Made by a program: the position numbers and the translations under genes | The notes under the pieces: generated by a model | What the model was told of the DNA's origin: nothing | Database searches by the model: none | The model's input: the letters and a program-made list of their open reading frames with translations, nothing else | Source of the DNA: Phycisphaeraceae bacterium | GTDB lineage: Bacteria > Planctomycetota > Phycisphaerae > Phycisphaerales > SM1A02 | Assembly (NCBI GenBank): GCA_019636735.1 | Contig: JAHBWY010000005.1 | Coordinates: forward strand, 216,117 to 280,116 | Length of the DNA: 64,000 bases | Direction of reading: 5' to 3' | Shown: piece after piece, positions 24,168 to 34,048 of the stretch | Numbering within the stretch: position 1 is the first letter of the stretch | How the letters are laid out: every line of letters starts with the position of its first letter

Positions 24168-24245
24168 GAGGCAAACTCCTGTGCTGGGCTTTGGGGGAAC
24201 TGCGGCGGATGAGCCCAAGGTGATCCTGAGGTCGTCCGAACGCAA

Positions 24246-24318
24246 CACGCCGGGAGGGAATCGAACCCACGACCTGCGGATTTGGAATCCGCTGCTCTAC
24301 CAACTGAGCTACCGGCGT
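24246..24318 (-). tRNA. tRNA-Trp (CCA anticodon)
   Basis: On the minus strand the cloverleaf reads acceptor ACGCCGG/CCGGCGT, D-stem GCTC/GAGC, anticodon stem GCGGA/TCCGC with loop TTCCAAA (anticodon CCA), and T-arm GTGGG-TTCGATT-CCCTC with one T-T mismatch. The discriminator base is G, as usual for tRNA-Trp. No CCA tail is encoded. It lies between rpmG and secE, a common bacterial position. Confidence 0.95.
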
Positions 24319-24325
24319 TCTCTCG

Positions 24326-24346
24326 CGCGGCGGGCCCACCGCCGCG
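24326..24346 (-). promoter_or_regulatory. GC-rich hairpin between rpmG and tRNA-Trp
   Basis: An 8-bp perfect stem (CGCGGCGG/CCGCCGCG) with a 5-nt loop lies 7 nt before the tRNA-Trp 5' end. No T-run follows. It could mark an RNA processing site or a weak attenuator in the tuf-rpmG-tRNA-secE-nusG transcript. Confidence 0.45.
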
Positions 24347-24362
24347 GTCGACTTCGGAAGCC

Positions 24363-24542
24363 TTACTTCCGCTTGATCTTGTGGAGCGTGTGCTTGCGGA
24401 GGCGCGGGCTGTACTTCATGAAACCTTCCTTGACGCGCTCCGAGATGCCGCCCTTGACGCGGATCTCAGTGCGGTAGTTCAGGTCGCCCGTCTCCGAGCA
24501 CTGGAGCCACACATATTCGCGATCCAGTGATTTCTTGGCCAT
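24363..24542 (-). CDS. rpmG: Large ribosomal subunit protein bL33
   Basis: 59 residues from the ATG at 24542 to a TAA at 24363. The sequence AKKSLDREYVWLQCSETGD, then KYSPRLRKHTLHKIKRK, matches L33. Only one cysteine remains (WLQCSETGD). The second Cys pair that forms the zinc ribbon in C+ paralogues is replaced by YSPRL, so this is a zinc-independent (C-) type. It lies between tuf and tRNA-Trp, as expected for this ribosomal and translocation cluster. Confidence 0.95.
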   Translation of the reverse strand: MAKKSLDREYVWLQCSETGDLNYRTEIRVKGGISERVKEGFMKYSPRLRKHTLHKIKRK

Positions 24543-24561
24543 GCTGCTCTCCGGCAGAAGG

Positions 24562-24594
24562 CCTCCGGGCGCCGCGTGAAACGGCGCCCGGAGG
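24562..24594 (-). promoter_or_regulatory. Strong hairpin between tuf and rpmG
   Basis: A perfect 13-bp inverted repeat (CCTCCGGGCGCCG and its complement) with a 7-nt loop begins 8 bp after the tuf stop. It is not followed by a T-tract, so intrinsic termination is doubtful. It may protect the abundant tuf message at its 3' end or lower read-through into rpmG. Confidence 0.6.
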
Positions 24595-24602
24595 GGATTC
24601 GA

Positions 24603-25814
<1,212 letters not shown>

Positions 25815-25931
25815 GTCGAATCTCCAACGGTGCGGCGCCTGGTGGCGCCATGACTTCTCGAAAACGGCTTCGTCGAGTACGGCGACTCGACGAACCAACG
25901 GCCTCCGAAGACCGAACGCCGGTCTTCGGGA

Positions 25932-26003
25932 AGCCACCGAAGGGGATTGAACCCTCGACCTCACCCTTACCAAGGGTGTGCTCTACCACTGAGCTACGGT
26001 GGC
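25932..26003 (-). tRNA. tRNA-Thr (GGT anticodon)
   Basis: The minus-strand cloverleaf has acceptor GCCACCG/CGGTGGC, D-stem GCTC/GAGC, anticodon stem CACCC/GGGTG with loop TTGGTAA (anticodon GGT), and T-arm GAGGG-TTCAATC-CCCTT. The last T pair is non-canonical. The 3' CCA is not encoded. It lies directly upstream of tuf. Confidence 0.96.
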
Positions 26004-26013
26004 GGTGGACCGA

Positions 26014-26038
26014 AGAAAAACCGCCCGAAGCGGGCGGT
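26014..26038 (-). terminator. Intrinsic terminator upstream of tRNA-Thr
   Basis: On the minus strand ACCGCCCG, a CTT loop and CGGGCGGT form an 8-bp GC-rich stem followed directly by TTTTT. It lies between the prepilin-like gene and tRNA-Thr and would stop read-through into the tRNA-tuf transcript. Confidence 0.85.
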
Positions 26039-26143
26039 GAGTCGGGCATATTAGCCGAACGGCCCCTCCGGTCAAGAGGCCACCTCGGGCCGGTTTTCCA
26101 AGCAGATTCGAAGGCGACCGACCCGGTCAGCCCCCGTTCACCC

Positions 26144-27070
26144 TCAGGTCCCCGAGCGGTCCAGGTTCGTCACCCGGACATTCCTGCCGTTGTCCTGCGG
26201 GTTGCCGTCGTCACCCTGAAGCTCCTCGAGGTCGTCCCACTTCGGCTGGGCGTCGGTGTGACCGTCGAAGAAGAGGATGGCCGCCACGCCGCCGATGTAC
26301 CGGAAGTCGACCTGCCCCAGTTCGGAGCTGTTGCCGCGCCACGGCGCCACGGTGCTGGTTTCGACCGGATCGATGGTCTCGCCGGCGAACGAATCCACCA
26401 GCATCAGCCCGCGCGCCGGGTGGCGGATCTGGTGCGTCGAGAACCAGTTGCCGCCGCGGCTGTCGAAGAAGTTGTTCATGGCGAACATGCCCGGCTGCGG
26501 GACATGCTCGGGAAGCGCTCGCGAGCCGAGATCATTGGCGTTGATCGCGGAGTCGGTGCTCATCGATGATCCCTCGAAGACGCGGTACATCGGCTGCGTC
26601 GATCGGAAGGGGTTCCCCTCGAAATCCGGGTTCAACGAGTAGAAGTAGCCATCGGGTGCGTCGAACTCCCAGCGGTAGTTGCCATCGGTCGACGCTGGCC
26701 CGAGACCAGCGGTGGTCCAGAGAATGTCAGCCCAGGTGCCCTTGCGGAGCATGCCCGCCGGCGGAGGTGGCTCGGTGCCGTCGGGCCGCCGATTCGAGCG
26801 GACCTTTCCAGGCGTCGCCGCCTGCGAGTAGTCGAACGCGCTCGGCACGATCGTCTCGCGATTGTCCTTCGAGTAGGCGGCCGAATAGTTCGCGACCTGA
26901 CGGAGGTTGTTGTAGCTCTTCATGAGCACCGCGTTCCCGCGCACCGTGGCAAGACTCGGGAGCAGGATGGCCATGAGGATGACGAGCACGCCGATGACGG
27001 CGAGGATCTCGACCAGTGTGACACCACGACGATGGCCTCGGTTCCCGACGGCCCTGGAGACGGTCTTCAT
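26144..27070 (-). CDS. Prepilin-like (type IV pilin/pseudopilin N-terminus) protein
   Basis: 308 residues from the ATG at 27070, with GGAGG upstream. The N-terminus shows a prepilin peptidase site: a basic leader (GNRGHRRG) followed by VTLVEILAVIGVLVILMAIL with Glu at +5, as in type II pseudopilins. The remaining globular part has NNLRQVANYSAAYSKDNRET and a late ILFFDGHTD. Both are typical of the large planctomycete family of secreted prepilin-like proteins whose roles are mostly unknown. It is a single gene between rho and tRNA-Thr with its own terminator. Confidence 0.85.
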   Translation of the reverse strand: MKTVSRAVGNRGHRRGVTLVEILAVIGVLVILMAILLPSLATVRGNAVLMKSYNNLRQVANYSAAYSKDNRETIVPSAFDYSQAATPGKVRSNRRPDGTEPPPPAGMLRKGTWADILWTTAGLGPASTDGNYRWEFDAPDGYFYSLNPDFEGNPFRSTQPMYRVFEGSSMSTDSAINANDLGSRALPEHVPQPGMFAMNNFFDSRGGNWFSTHQIRHPARGLMLVDSFAGETIDPVETSTVAPWRGNSSELGQVDFRYIGGVAAILFFDGHTDAQPKWDDLEELQGDDGNPQDNGRNVRVTNLDRSGT

Positions 27071-27185
27071 GAGGAGAACCTCCGTGGGAAGGATAGTGGG
27101 GTCCGGGGCCGATCGGTTCCAGTTGACTTGTGGGAAAAGGACCCAGAATGTCGATTTGGGCCACTCCGACCGCCCCATACCGGGG

Positions 27186-28634
27186 TCAGCCCATGTTCAT
27201 GGTCATCAGGAACTCGGCATTGGACTTGGTCTTGGAGAGCCGGCTCTTCAGGAGTTCCATGGCCTCGACCACATTCATGTCGGAAACGACCTTGCGCAAT
27301 CGGATGATGAGCTCATGCTCCTTGGCATCGAGCAGCAGCTCCTCGCGGCGCGTGCCGCTCGCGGCGACATCGATGGCCGGATAGATGCGCTTCTCGACAA
27401 GCTTGCGGTCGAGGTGCAGCTCCGCGTTGCCGGTGCCCTTGAACTCCTCGAAGATGACCTCGTCAGCGCGGCTGCCGGTATCGACGAGCGCCGTCCCGAT
27501 GATCGTCAGTGAGCCGCCGTGCTCGATGTTGCGAGCAGAGCCGAAGAACTTCTTGGGCTTGATGAGCGCCGCGTTGTCGACACCACCCGAGCCGATCTTG
27601 CCCGAGTTCGGCATGGCGTTGTTGTAGCCGCGCGCGAGTCGCGTGATCGAGTCGAGCAGGATGACGACATGCTCGCCGAACTCGACCATTCGGCGCGCCT
27701 TCTCCGAAACCATCTCCGCCACCTGGATGTGGCGCGATGCCTCCTCGTCGAAGGTGCTCGCGACGACTTCAACGGACTCCGGCGTGTTGCGTCGGAAGTC
27801 CGTCACCTCCTCGGGGCGTTCGTCGATGAGCAGCACGATGACATGCACATCGGGGTGATTCGCGCAGATCGCATTGGCGAGCTGCTGCAGAATGACCGTC
27901 TTGCCGGTGCGCGGCGGGGCCACGATGAGGGCGCGCTGCCCGAAGCCGAGCGGCGTCACCATGTCGATCACGCGGGTCTCCAGCTTCTGCGGCTGGCCGA
28001 GCATTTCGAGGTGAATGCGCTTGTTCGGGTGGAGCGGCGTCAGGTTCTCGAAGGTGGGGAGATCGGCGAGGATCTTCGGCTCGCGCCCATTCACCTTGTC
28101 GACGCGCAGGAGCGCGAAGTAGATCTCGGTGTCCTTCGGAGGACGCACGAGTCCGGTGACGACCTGACCCTTGCGGAGGCCGAAGCGACGGATCTGCGAT
28201 GGACTCACATAGATGTCGTCGGGGCTCGCGAGGTAGGAGTACTCGGGGCTGCGCAGGAAGCCGTAGCCGTCGGGCAGCACTTCGAGCGTGCCGGTCGCCG
28301 TCATCAGCCCATGCTTCTGAGCGCGGGCCTTCAGGATCTCAAAGACGAGCTTCTGCTTGGGCAGCCCCGCCTGCTCCTCGAGGCCTTCCTTCTTCGCGAG
28401 CTTGATGAGCTCCTCGCCGGTCTTCTTCTGAAGCTCCGCGAGGTCGAGGTCATCCTTGCTCGCCAGGTCGTACTTGCCCTGGATCTCGGCTTCGAGCGCC
28501 GCGATCTCCTGTTCGAGCTGCTCGTCCGAAGGGATGGCACCCGGCGTGAGAACCACGGTCGGGGCCGACGGTGCGAAAGATCCATACGATCCGGGAGAGC
28601 CTCCGCCCTTACGGCGGCGACGACGCTTGCTCAT
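27186..28634 (-). CDS. rho: Transcription termination factor Rho
   Basis: 482 residues from the ATG at 28634. Rho is the hexameric RNA helicase that terminates untranslated transcripts. It begins with a basic [10 protein letters not shown] tail and a linker. The RNA-binding N-domain follows ([21 protein letters not shown] at about residue 120), then the P-loop [15 protein letters not shown], Walker [14 protein letters not shown] and the [18 protein letters not shown] loop region. It ends with the R-loop and C-terminal [10 protein letters not shown]. coaE lies 99 bp upstream on the same strand. Confidence 0.97.
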   Translation of the reverse strand: MSKRRRRRKGGGSPGSYGSFAPSAPTVVLTPGAIPSDEQLEQEIAALEAEIQGKYDLASKDDLDLAELQKKTGEELIKLAKKEGLEEQAGLPKQKLVFEILKARAQKHGLMTATGTLEVLPDGYGFLRSPEYSYLASPDDIYVSPSQIRRFGLRKGQVVTGLVRPPKDTEIYFALLRVDKVNGREPKILADLPTFENLTPLHPNKRIHLEMLGQPQKLETRVIDMVTPLGFGQRALIVAPPRTGKTVILQQLANAICANHPDVHVIVLLIDERPEEVTDFRRNTPESVEVVASTFDEEASRHIQVAEMVSEKARRMVEFGEHVVILLDSITRLARGYNNAMPNSGKIGSGGVDNAALIKPKKFFGSARNIEHGGSLTIIGTALVDTGSRADEVIFEEFKGTGNAELHLDRKLVEKRIYPAIDVAASGTRREELLLDAKEHELIIRLRKVVSDMNVVEAMELLKSRLSKTKSNAEFLMTMNMG

Positions 28635-28733
28635 GTTCGATGTCCAGGGGGAGTGGGAAAGGGACGGTGGGCCAAACGCCAAGGGACGCCTGCCTGCCGA
28701 TTGTCCGCGGGGTTGACTCGGGACCAAGCGCTG

Positions 28734-29348
28734 TCAGCCGACGCGGCCGATTCCGGCCAGCACCTGCTCAAGCGCCCGGACAACTTGAATTCGCAGCGAC
28801 GCCGGGTCTCCGTCGTTGCTGAGAACAGTATCGGCGGCCTGCCGCTTCCGGTCAAGCGGCCATTGGGCCGTCTCGCGGCGCGAGACCTCCTCGGCACTCC
28901 AACCCCGGGTTTCCGCCACGCGGGCCAATCTGGTCGTTCTCGGAGCATCCACGAAGAAGATCGCGTCGCACTTCTCCTTGAGCCCCGCTTCGAGGAGCAA
29001 AGGGGCGTCGATGACCAAGGCCCGAGTGCCCGAAGGCGGGTTTGCAAAGATCGCCTCGCGACGCGCCTCGACCAGGGGGTGGATCAGGCCCTCGAGTCGA
29101 AGGCGCTCCTCTGGTCGTGCAAAGACCACCGAGGCGACCTGGCCGCGGTCAATCTCCCCATCCCGATCGAGAACTCCGGAGCCCCACCACTCCACAAGCT
29201 GGCGATGGACCCTGGGATCGCGCATCAGATCCCGCGTCATCGCATCGGAATCGCAGACGAGGCACCCCTCCTGGCGGAGGATGCTGGCCACCAGCGACTT
29301 TCCGCTGCCGATTCCACCCACGAGCCCGATGACGGGAAGGCCATTCAC
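28734..29348 (-). CDS. coaE: Dephospho-CoA kinase
   Basis: 204 residues. CoaE phosphorylates dephospho-CoA in the last step of coenzyme A synthesis. The P-loop GLVGGIGSGKS is at the N-terminus, followed by DSDAMTRDL, HPLVEARREAIF, VIDAPLLLEAGL and a C-terminal SNDGDPASL element, all typical of the family. Length is normal. It is followed by rho after 99 bp. Upstream, the divergent secreted PTPGA-signal gene starts at 29573. Confidence 0.95.
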   Translation of the reverse strand: MNGLPVIGLVGGIGSGKSLVASILRQEGCLVCDSDAMTRDLMRDPRVHRQLVEWWGSGVLDRDGEIDRGQVASVVFARPEERLRLEGLIHPLVEARREAIFANPPSGTRALVIDAPLLLEAGLKEKCDAIFFVDAPRTTRLARVAETRGWSAEEVSRRETAQWPLDRKRQAADTVLSNDGDPASLRIQVVRALEQVLAGIGRVG

Positions 29349-29572
29349 TCGGCTGGGATTTTAGCGTCAGGAGTTGCCCCGCTGGCTGGAAGACCGCATT
29401 GGCCCGACCTTTGAAACCGGCCGTGGCGCTCTGAATCCGCCTCCTGAGGTCAGAGTCGGTCGTGGAGCCGAATCGTGAACTTCCAGCTTGCATCAGCTTC
29501 CAACATAGCTAGCGTTTAGGAGTCAAGGCCCCACGCCGGGCTCGAACTTGTGCTTCATCCAGGAGAGGGAAC

Positions 29573-30346
29573 ATGTCACTCAAGCCCGCTTTCGTTCTGA
29601 CCGCCGCACTTGCGACCGCTTCATCGGCGAGCGCGACGATCCTGTACTCGACCGGCTTTGAGAGCCCGCCCTTCACGGTCGGCTCGAGCGTCAATGGCAT
29701 CGACGGCTGGTTGAACGGCTCCGGCGGCGGCGTCAGTCAAAGTGTGTCGACCGCGCAGGCGGCCAGCGGTTCAAACAGCCTGCTCTTCGACAACTCGTCA
29801 CTGTTCAGCTTCTACTCCGTGCGCCACAACCTCGGTGGCTGGAACGGCCAGGACATCCTGAAGGTGAGCACCAAGCTTTATGTCGATGGCTCGACGCAGG
29901 CAAACCGCCTGTACGGGCTCTACCTGACCAATGTCGCGGCGGGCACGCTCGGAAGCACCACGCTCGGTCTTTCGATCGGCGGCGATGGCATTGTGCGCGC
30001 CGGCAAGAACTGGGCGGCCACCTACGAGAACCCCGGCATCATCGGGACCGCAGGCGCGGGCACCTTCACTGATCGCTGGCTGACGATTGAGTTCCTTATG
30101 AATGCCACGACCGGCAACGCCGATGTGACGATCTCCGGGTTCTCCGATGCCAGCAGCATCAACTCCTCATTCTCGGGAGTCTCCATTCCGCTGAACCTGA
30201 ATCTGGGCAGCGATTACTTCGACACGACCAACCGCGCGGGCAAGGGCTACTTCGACGATCTCTCGATCGAGTACATCCCCACGCCCGGTGCGATCGCGCT
30301 GCTCAGCATGGGTGCGCTCGCCGGACTCCGTCGCCGGCGCGACTGA
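29573..30346 (+). CDS. Secreted protein with a PEP-CTERM-like (PTPGA) sorting signal
   Basis: 257 residues. An RBS-like GGAGAGG precedes the ATG. There is an N-terminal signal peptide (TAALATASSASA). The mature domain is Ser/Gly/Asn-rich and predicted beta-sandwich, with TGFESPPFTVGSSVNG and KGYFDDLSIEYI blocks as in concanavalin-like secreted proteins. The C-terminus is TPGAIALLSMGALAGLRRRR followed by Asp: a short PTP motif, a hydrophobic helix and an Arg cluster. This is the tripartite form of PEP-CTERM-like exosortase substrates in Phycisphaerae. It is probably processed and surface-attached. The function of the domain is not known. Confidence 0.85.
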   Translation: MSLKPAFVLTAALATASSASATILYSTGFESPPFTVGSSVNGIDGWLNGSGGGVSQSVSTAQAASGSNSLLFDNSSLFSFYSVRHNLGGWNGQDILKVSTKLYVDGSTQANRLYGLYLTNVAAGTLGSTTLGLSIGGDGIVRAGKNWAATYENPGIIGTAGAGTFTDRWLTIEFLMNATTGNADVTISGFSDASSINSSFSGVSIPLNLNLGSDYFDTTNRAGKGYFDDLSIEYIPTPGAIALLSMGALAGLRRRRD

Positions 30347-30379
30347 GGACGGACTTCGAGTTCGCTCGACAGACACAAG

Positions 30380-30415
30380 GACGCTGCGGGTTTCGGCCCG
30401 CAGCGTCTTGTTCTT
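30380..30415 (+). terminator. Intrinsic terminator after the PTPGA-signal protein
   Basis: An 11-bp perfect stem (GACGCTGCGGG/CCCGCAGCGTC) with a TTTCGG loop is followed by TTGTTCTTG. It begins 34 bp after the stop codon of the upstream gene. Confidence 0.88.
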
Positions 30416-30556
30416 GCGCAAGGGCGGCCTCAGGCGTTCACGCACGCTTCAGCGTTCCGACGCGGCCTTCAGCGATTCGATCTCTCCCCGGGATTCGCCA
30501 GCGCCTCTCCGCCTGCATTGGGTGGCGGCGGCCCGGTCGAGTACCCTTCGCTCGAC

Positions 30557-31012
30557 ATGAACCTGAATCTCCCTCGCTTCGTTGCTGCTCGCGCCACGGC
30601 ACCCCGCTCCATCACGCTGAAGCCGGTGCTCGCCGCATCCGTCATTCTGCTCAGCGCGCTCGCGAGCGCGGGTTGCCAGTCCACCGCGCCCGCCACAGCC
30701 GCTGCGTGCGGAGATGCCACCGCCTCAACTGAAGCCAGGACCGCCGATGGCAAGATCATTCGTGTGGCCGATGACGGCACGCTTGAAGAGTGCAATCCAG
30801 CGCCCGCCGGGGGCAACCGCCCGGGCTTCAAGGCCGTGAACACCGTCTGCCCGATCGTCGACGCCGACGGTGCCGATGAGAGTGTCACCGCCGAGTGGCG
30901 AGGCAAGACGATCGCCTTCTGCTGCCCCACCTGCCTGCGGCAGTTCAATCGCATGAGCGACCCGCAGAAGGATGCGATGCTCGTGAAGGCGACGACCTAC
31001 GCCACACCGTGA
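30557..31012 (+). CDS. Lipoprotein with a YHS-like metal-binding domain
   Basis: 151 residues from the ATG at 30557. The signal sequence ends in a lipobox (SALASAGC), so the mature protein is probably anchored by a lipidated Cys. The C-terminal part, NTVCPIVDADG, then WRGKTIAFCCPTCLRQFNR, has the C-P-x-x plus C-C-x-x-C pattern of YHS-type or heavy-metal-associated domains. Copper or another soft metal is the usual ligand in such domains. It is encoded alone. The convergent cysS ends 41 bp downstream. Confidence 0.75.
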   Translation: MNLNLPRFVAARATAPRSITLKPVLAASVILLSALASAGCQSTAPATAAACGDATASTEARTADGKIIRVADDGTLEECNPAPAGGNRPGFKAVNTVCPIVDADGADESVTAEWRGKTIAFCCPTCLRQFNRMSDPQKDAMLVKATTYATP

Positions 31013-31053
31013 CAATGCCGCCAGGCGCTTCGGCGCTCGTGGTGGCCCCGGTG

Positions 31054-32706
31054 CTACCGCACGATTCGCGTCCAAGTGGTGCCCTGGGGGCCATCCTTGA
31101 TGGCCACGCCAAGCGCCAGCAGTTCGTCACGAATCCGATCGCTCTCGGCGAAGTTCTTTGACGCGCGAGCCTGGGTCCGGGCGGCGAGAAGCTCCGCGAC
31201 TTTGGTGTCGAGCGGGTCCGCTGCGCCGCCCGAGGCCGCACCCGCCTCGCGCCGCACGGGCTGATTGCGATCAAAGACGCCGAGCACCGAGTCCATGCGC
31301 CGAAGTGCGAGCAACTCGCGGGCGGGGTGCGCGGCGGCGAGCGCAGCGCCATCGCCGACCGCCTCGTTCAGCGCCGCAAGGGCCTTCGCGACATTGAGAT
31401 CTTCGGCGAGCGCCATTGCAAAGCCGGGCAGGGCGCGCTCGATCGGTCCGGCGGCGTTGGCGACGCTCTGCGCGACCGGCGCGTTGAACCCGGGACCGCC
31501 CGCCTGCTTCGCCGCGGCTTCGACCTTCGCCGCGTGCGGCAGGCCACCTTCATCCGCGGCGGCTTCCGCAGGCACGCCAGCGCGCTCGGCGAGCTGCGTC
31601 GCGACGCGCCACCAGCGGTCGATCTGCTTCTGGCAGTCGGAAAGCCCCTGGATCGTGAAGTTCGAGTTGATCCGATAGTGCGCTCGCGTGATCTCAAGCC
31701 GCAGCGCCGCAGGCGTGGCACCCTTCGCGAAGATGTCCCTTGCGGTGAAGAAGTTGCCGCGGCTCTTCGACATCTTCTCCCCCTCGACGAAGAGATGCCG
31801 CGTGTGGAACCAGGTCCTTGAGAAGCTCGGGCGATCGAAGGCGCAGCGGCTCTGGGCGATTTCACACTCGTGGTGCGGGAAGATGTTGTCCTCGCCGCCT
31901 GAGTGGATGTCGATCTCTTCGCCGAGGAGCGCCGCGGCCATCACACTGCACTCGAGATGCCAGCCCGGGTAGCCCTCGCCCCACGGGCTCGGCCAGCGCA
32001 TGAGGTGGCTGGCGTCGGGCTTCCAGAGCATGAAGTCGGCCGGATGCTTCTTGTTCGCCTGGTGCTCGGCGCTGATGCGCTCCCCTGCACCTTCGCGCAG
32101 CGCGTCGAGCGAGTTGCCGCTCAACCGTCCATACTCGGGAAAGCTGCGCACATCGAAGTACACGACGCCGTCGCGCCCGACATAGGCGTGGCCCCGCTCG
32201 ATGAGGCGCTCGACCAGCGCGACCATCTCGGGAATGAGCCGAGTCGGTCGCGGCATGAGCGAGGGATCGCGCTCGGACTCGAGGGCCACCTTGAGCCCCA
32301 GCCGCTTCGCATCCTCGAGAAAGCGCGCCGCATAGAAATCGGCGATGGCCAACGGGTCGCGCGGATCGATCTCGACTCCCGCCGGGAGCGTGCCCGACTT
32401 CTTCGCCTCGGCGAGCCGACGACCGGCCACGGCCATCTTGTCCTCTCCGCCACCATCGGCGTTGGAGTCATCGGTCATGTGACCGACATCGGTGATGTTC
32501 ATCACATGCCGCACCCGGTGTCCCGCGAGTTCGAGGGTGCGCCGGAGCATGTCGGCGTTCAGAAACGCTCGAAAGTTGCCCACATGAGCGTCGTCGTAGA
32601 CGGTGGGGCCGCAGGAGTAGAAGAGAAGCGGCGCCCCGGGACCGCCGAGGGGCACGATGGGCTCAAGCTGTCGCGTGAGCGTGTTGGTGATTCGAACCGT
32701 GAGCAT
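31054..32706 (-). CDS. cysS: Cysteine-tRNA ligase
   Basis: 550 residues. It is a class I synthetase with SCGPTVYDDAHVGNFRAFL (HIGH motif as HVGN, with the zinc-ligand Cys) and GEKMSKSRGNFF (KMSKS). Zinc site residues are also seen in YPGWHLECSVMA and FPHHECEIAQ. It has a DALR-type C-terminal domain with an Ala-rich stretch around residues 395-440, somewhat longer than average, and ends in the usual SDRIRDELLALGVAIKDGPQ. The methyltransferase gene starts 27 bp upstream on the same strand. Confidence 0.97.
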   Translation of the reverse strand: MLTVRITNTLTRQLEPIVPLGGPGAPLLFYSCGPTVYDDAHVGNFRAFLNADMLRRTLELAGHRVRHVMNITDVGHMTDDSNADGGGEDKMAVAGRRLAEAKKSGTLPAGVEIDPRDPLAIADFYAARFLEDAKRLGLKVALESERDPSLMPRPTRLIPEMVALVERLIERGHAYVGRDGVVYFDVRSFPEYGRLSGNSLDALREGAGERISAEHQANKKHPADFMLWKPDASHLMRWPSPWGEGYPGWHLECSVMAAALLGEEIDIHSGGEDNIFPHHECEIAQSRCAFDRPSFSRTWFHTRHLFVEGEKMSKSRGNFFTARDIFAKGATPAALRLEITRAHYRINSNFTIQGLSDCQKQIDRWWRVATQLAERAGVPAEAAADEGGLPHAAKVEAAAKQAGGPGFNAPVAQSVANAAGPIERALPGFAMALAEDLNVAKALAALNEAVGDGAALAAAHPARELLALRRMDSVLGVFDRNQPVRREAGAASGGAADPLDTKVAELLAARTQARASKNFAESDRIRDELLALGVAIKDGPQGTTWTRIVR

Positions 32707-32733
32707 GCGGCGGGTGTGGTGGCGCGATGAGGG

Positions 32734-33753
32734 TCAGTCAGGTGTCGGATGCGCGGCAGCGGCCTTCGGAAGCGTCGAGGGAGACTCCGGGCGCCGACCA
32801 CTGCATGCTCCCTCGTGCACCTTCACATCGACGAAGCCCTCTTCGGCGTACCACCGCGCCATGGTTGCATCGGTCTGCGGAAAGTCGTAGGTCGCCGAGA
32901 GCGCGTCGTAGGTGTCAAGGATGGTCCACTCCCGGTTGTACTTGAGATCGACGCCAAGGTTCGATTGCTCGAGAATCGGCACCAGTCGAGCGCCGCCGCG
33001 ACCGGCAATCGAGCGCATGAACCTCGCGAGAGGAATGAGCTTGGGGGCGTACCACTCGACGAAGCGGTAGAGCTTCTCCGGCTTCATGCGGGTGGTGATA
33101 GGCCGCATCACATACTTCCAGTGCAGCATGGTCCGCAGCATCTTCGGATAGACATCGACCGAGAGAGAGCCGCCCGGTCGAACCATGCGCGCCAGCGCCG
33201 CGAAGCTCTTCCGCACATCGGGCGTGTGCTGGAGCACGCCGAGACAGAAGACGCGATCGAAGCTCCCCGCCGGGAATGGAATGCGATAGATGTCGCCCTG
33301 GAAGATGCAGAAGTTCGGATGCTCGCCGTTGTTGGCGTAGTTGGCCTGCACGGCCTGACTGAAGTCGAAGGTGGAGAGCCGGGCGCCGGTCGAGAGCATG
33401 ATCTCGCTGAATCGCCCCGCGCCAGAACCCGCTTCGAGAATCCGGTCGCCATCCATGCGCTCCGGCCATCCGGTGGTTCGGAAGAAGCGCTCGCGCGTGA
33501 GCGTGGAGCCGTTGTAGCTGTCCAGTTGGAGCTTCGCGTGCTTCTGCCACTGGAGGCCGAAGTTGCCGGCATAGTTGTCCGCTCCGACGAACCGTGGAAT
33601 GCCGCGCACAATCGGAAAGGAAGTGGAGCCATCCTCCGTCACGAGGCGCCCCTCGCGGACATGGGCCCCGTCCATGGAGAGCGCGTGCTGGTCCAGGCGA
33701 AGCGGACGGCCGGTCTCCGGATCGATGAACTCATTGAGCTGTTCGGGGCGCAT
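32734..33753 (-). CDS. SAM-dependent methyltransferase with an N-terminal Trm112-like segment
   Basis: 339 residues from the ATG at 33753. An earlier open frame has an Arg-rich, unlikely N-terminus. Residues 1-60 (EFIDPETGRPLRLDQHAL, then FPIVRGIPRFV) resemble the Trm112-like domain often fused to class I methyltransferases in glycan clusters. The Rossmann motif is ILEAGSGAGRFSEIM, with later YRIPFPAGSFDRVFCLGVLQ and VRPGGSLSVDVYP. The substrate cannot be inferred. It is adjacent to the surface-glycan cluster and transcribed away from it, towards cysS. Confidence 0.85.
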   Translation of the reverse strand: MRPEQLNEFIDPETGRPLRLDQHALSMDGAHVREGRLVTEDGSTSFPIVRGIPRFVGADNYAGNFGLQWQKHAKLQLDSYNGSTLTRERFFRTTGWPERMDGDRILEAGSGAGRFSEIMLSTGARLSTFDFSQAVQANYANNGEHPNFCIFQGDIYRIPFPAGSFDRVFCLGVLQHTPDVRKSFAALARMVRPGGSLSVDVYPKMLRTMLHWKYVMRPITTRMKPEKLYRFVEWYAPKLIPLARFMRSIAGRGGARLVPILEQSNLGVDLKYNREWTILDTYDALSATYDFPQTDATMARWYAEEGFVDVKVHEGACSGRRPESPSTLPKAAAAHPTPD

Positions 33754-34048
33754 GAAGGTGTCTTTCCGAGGGCGGAGCGTAGATTCTGCCCGCGCGCGGT
33801 GCTGGCGCGGCTGCGGGCGCCAAGGCACCCTCAGCCACGCCCCTCTCGAGGCGATGGAGTGCCGGGCGAGAGAGTTCATCGGCCACTGTGAACGGGAACT
33901 TCACGGACCCAGGCAAGGTCCCCGGTGCGATCCGCCGATGTAGACAGGCAGTGCGGCGGACGACCGTCGCGTTTGCCCCGGCGCATCCCGCGGGGGAGAA
34001 TGCTCCTCCGGGGCTCGCAGTAACCCACGACCCTCCCCGTCCATCACC
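33754..34048. other. Divergent intergenic region before the glycan cluster
   Basis: These 295 bp separate the methyltransferase gene and the Wzy-like gene, which point away from each other. The region must contain promoters for both. I see a GC-rich dyad near 33980-34015 (CCCGCGGGGG, then CCTCCGGGG), but no -35/-10 pair or RNA gene that I can support. Confidence 0.4.

Noticed and set aside
24246-24318. T-stem mismatch suggesting a tRNA-Trp pseudogene
   Set aside because: All other stems, the anticodon loop and the discriminator are normal, and the gene is in its conserved position. A single T-T mismatch is tolerable.
27519-29414. 631-codon plus-strand ORF across rho and coaE
   Set aside because: Antisense to two well-identified genes. 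No motif or ribosome binding site.
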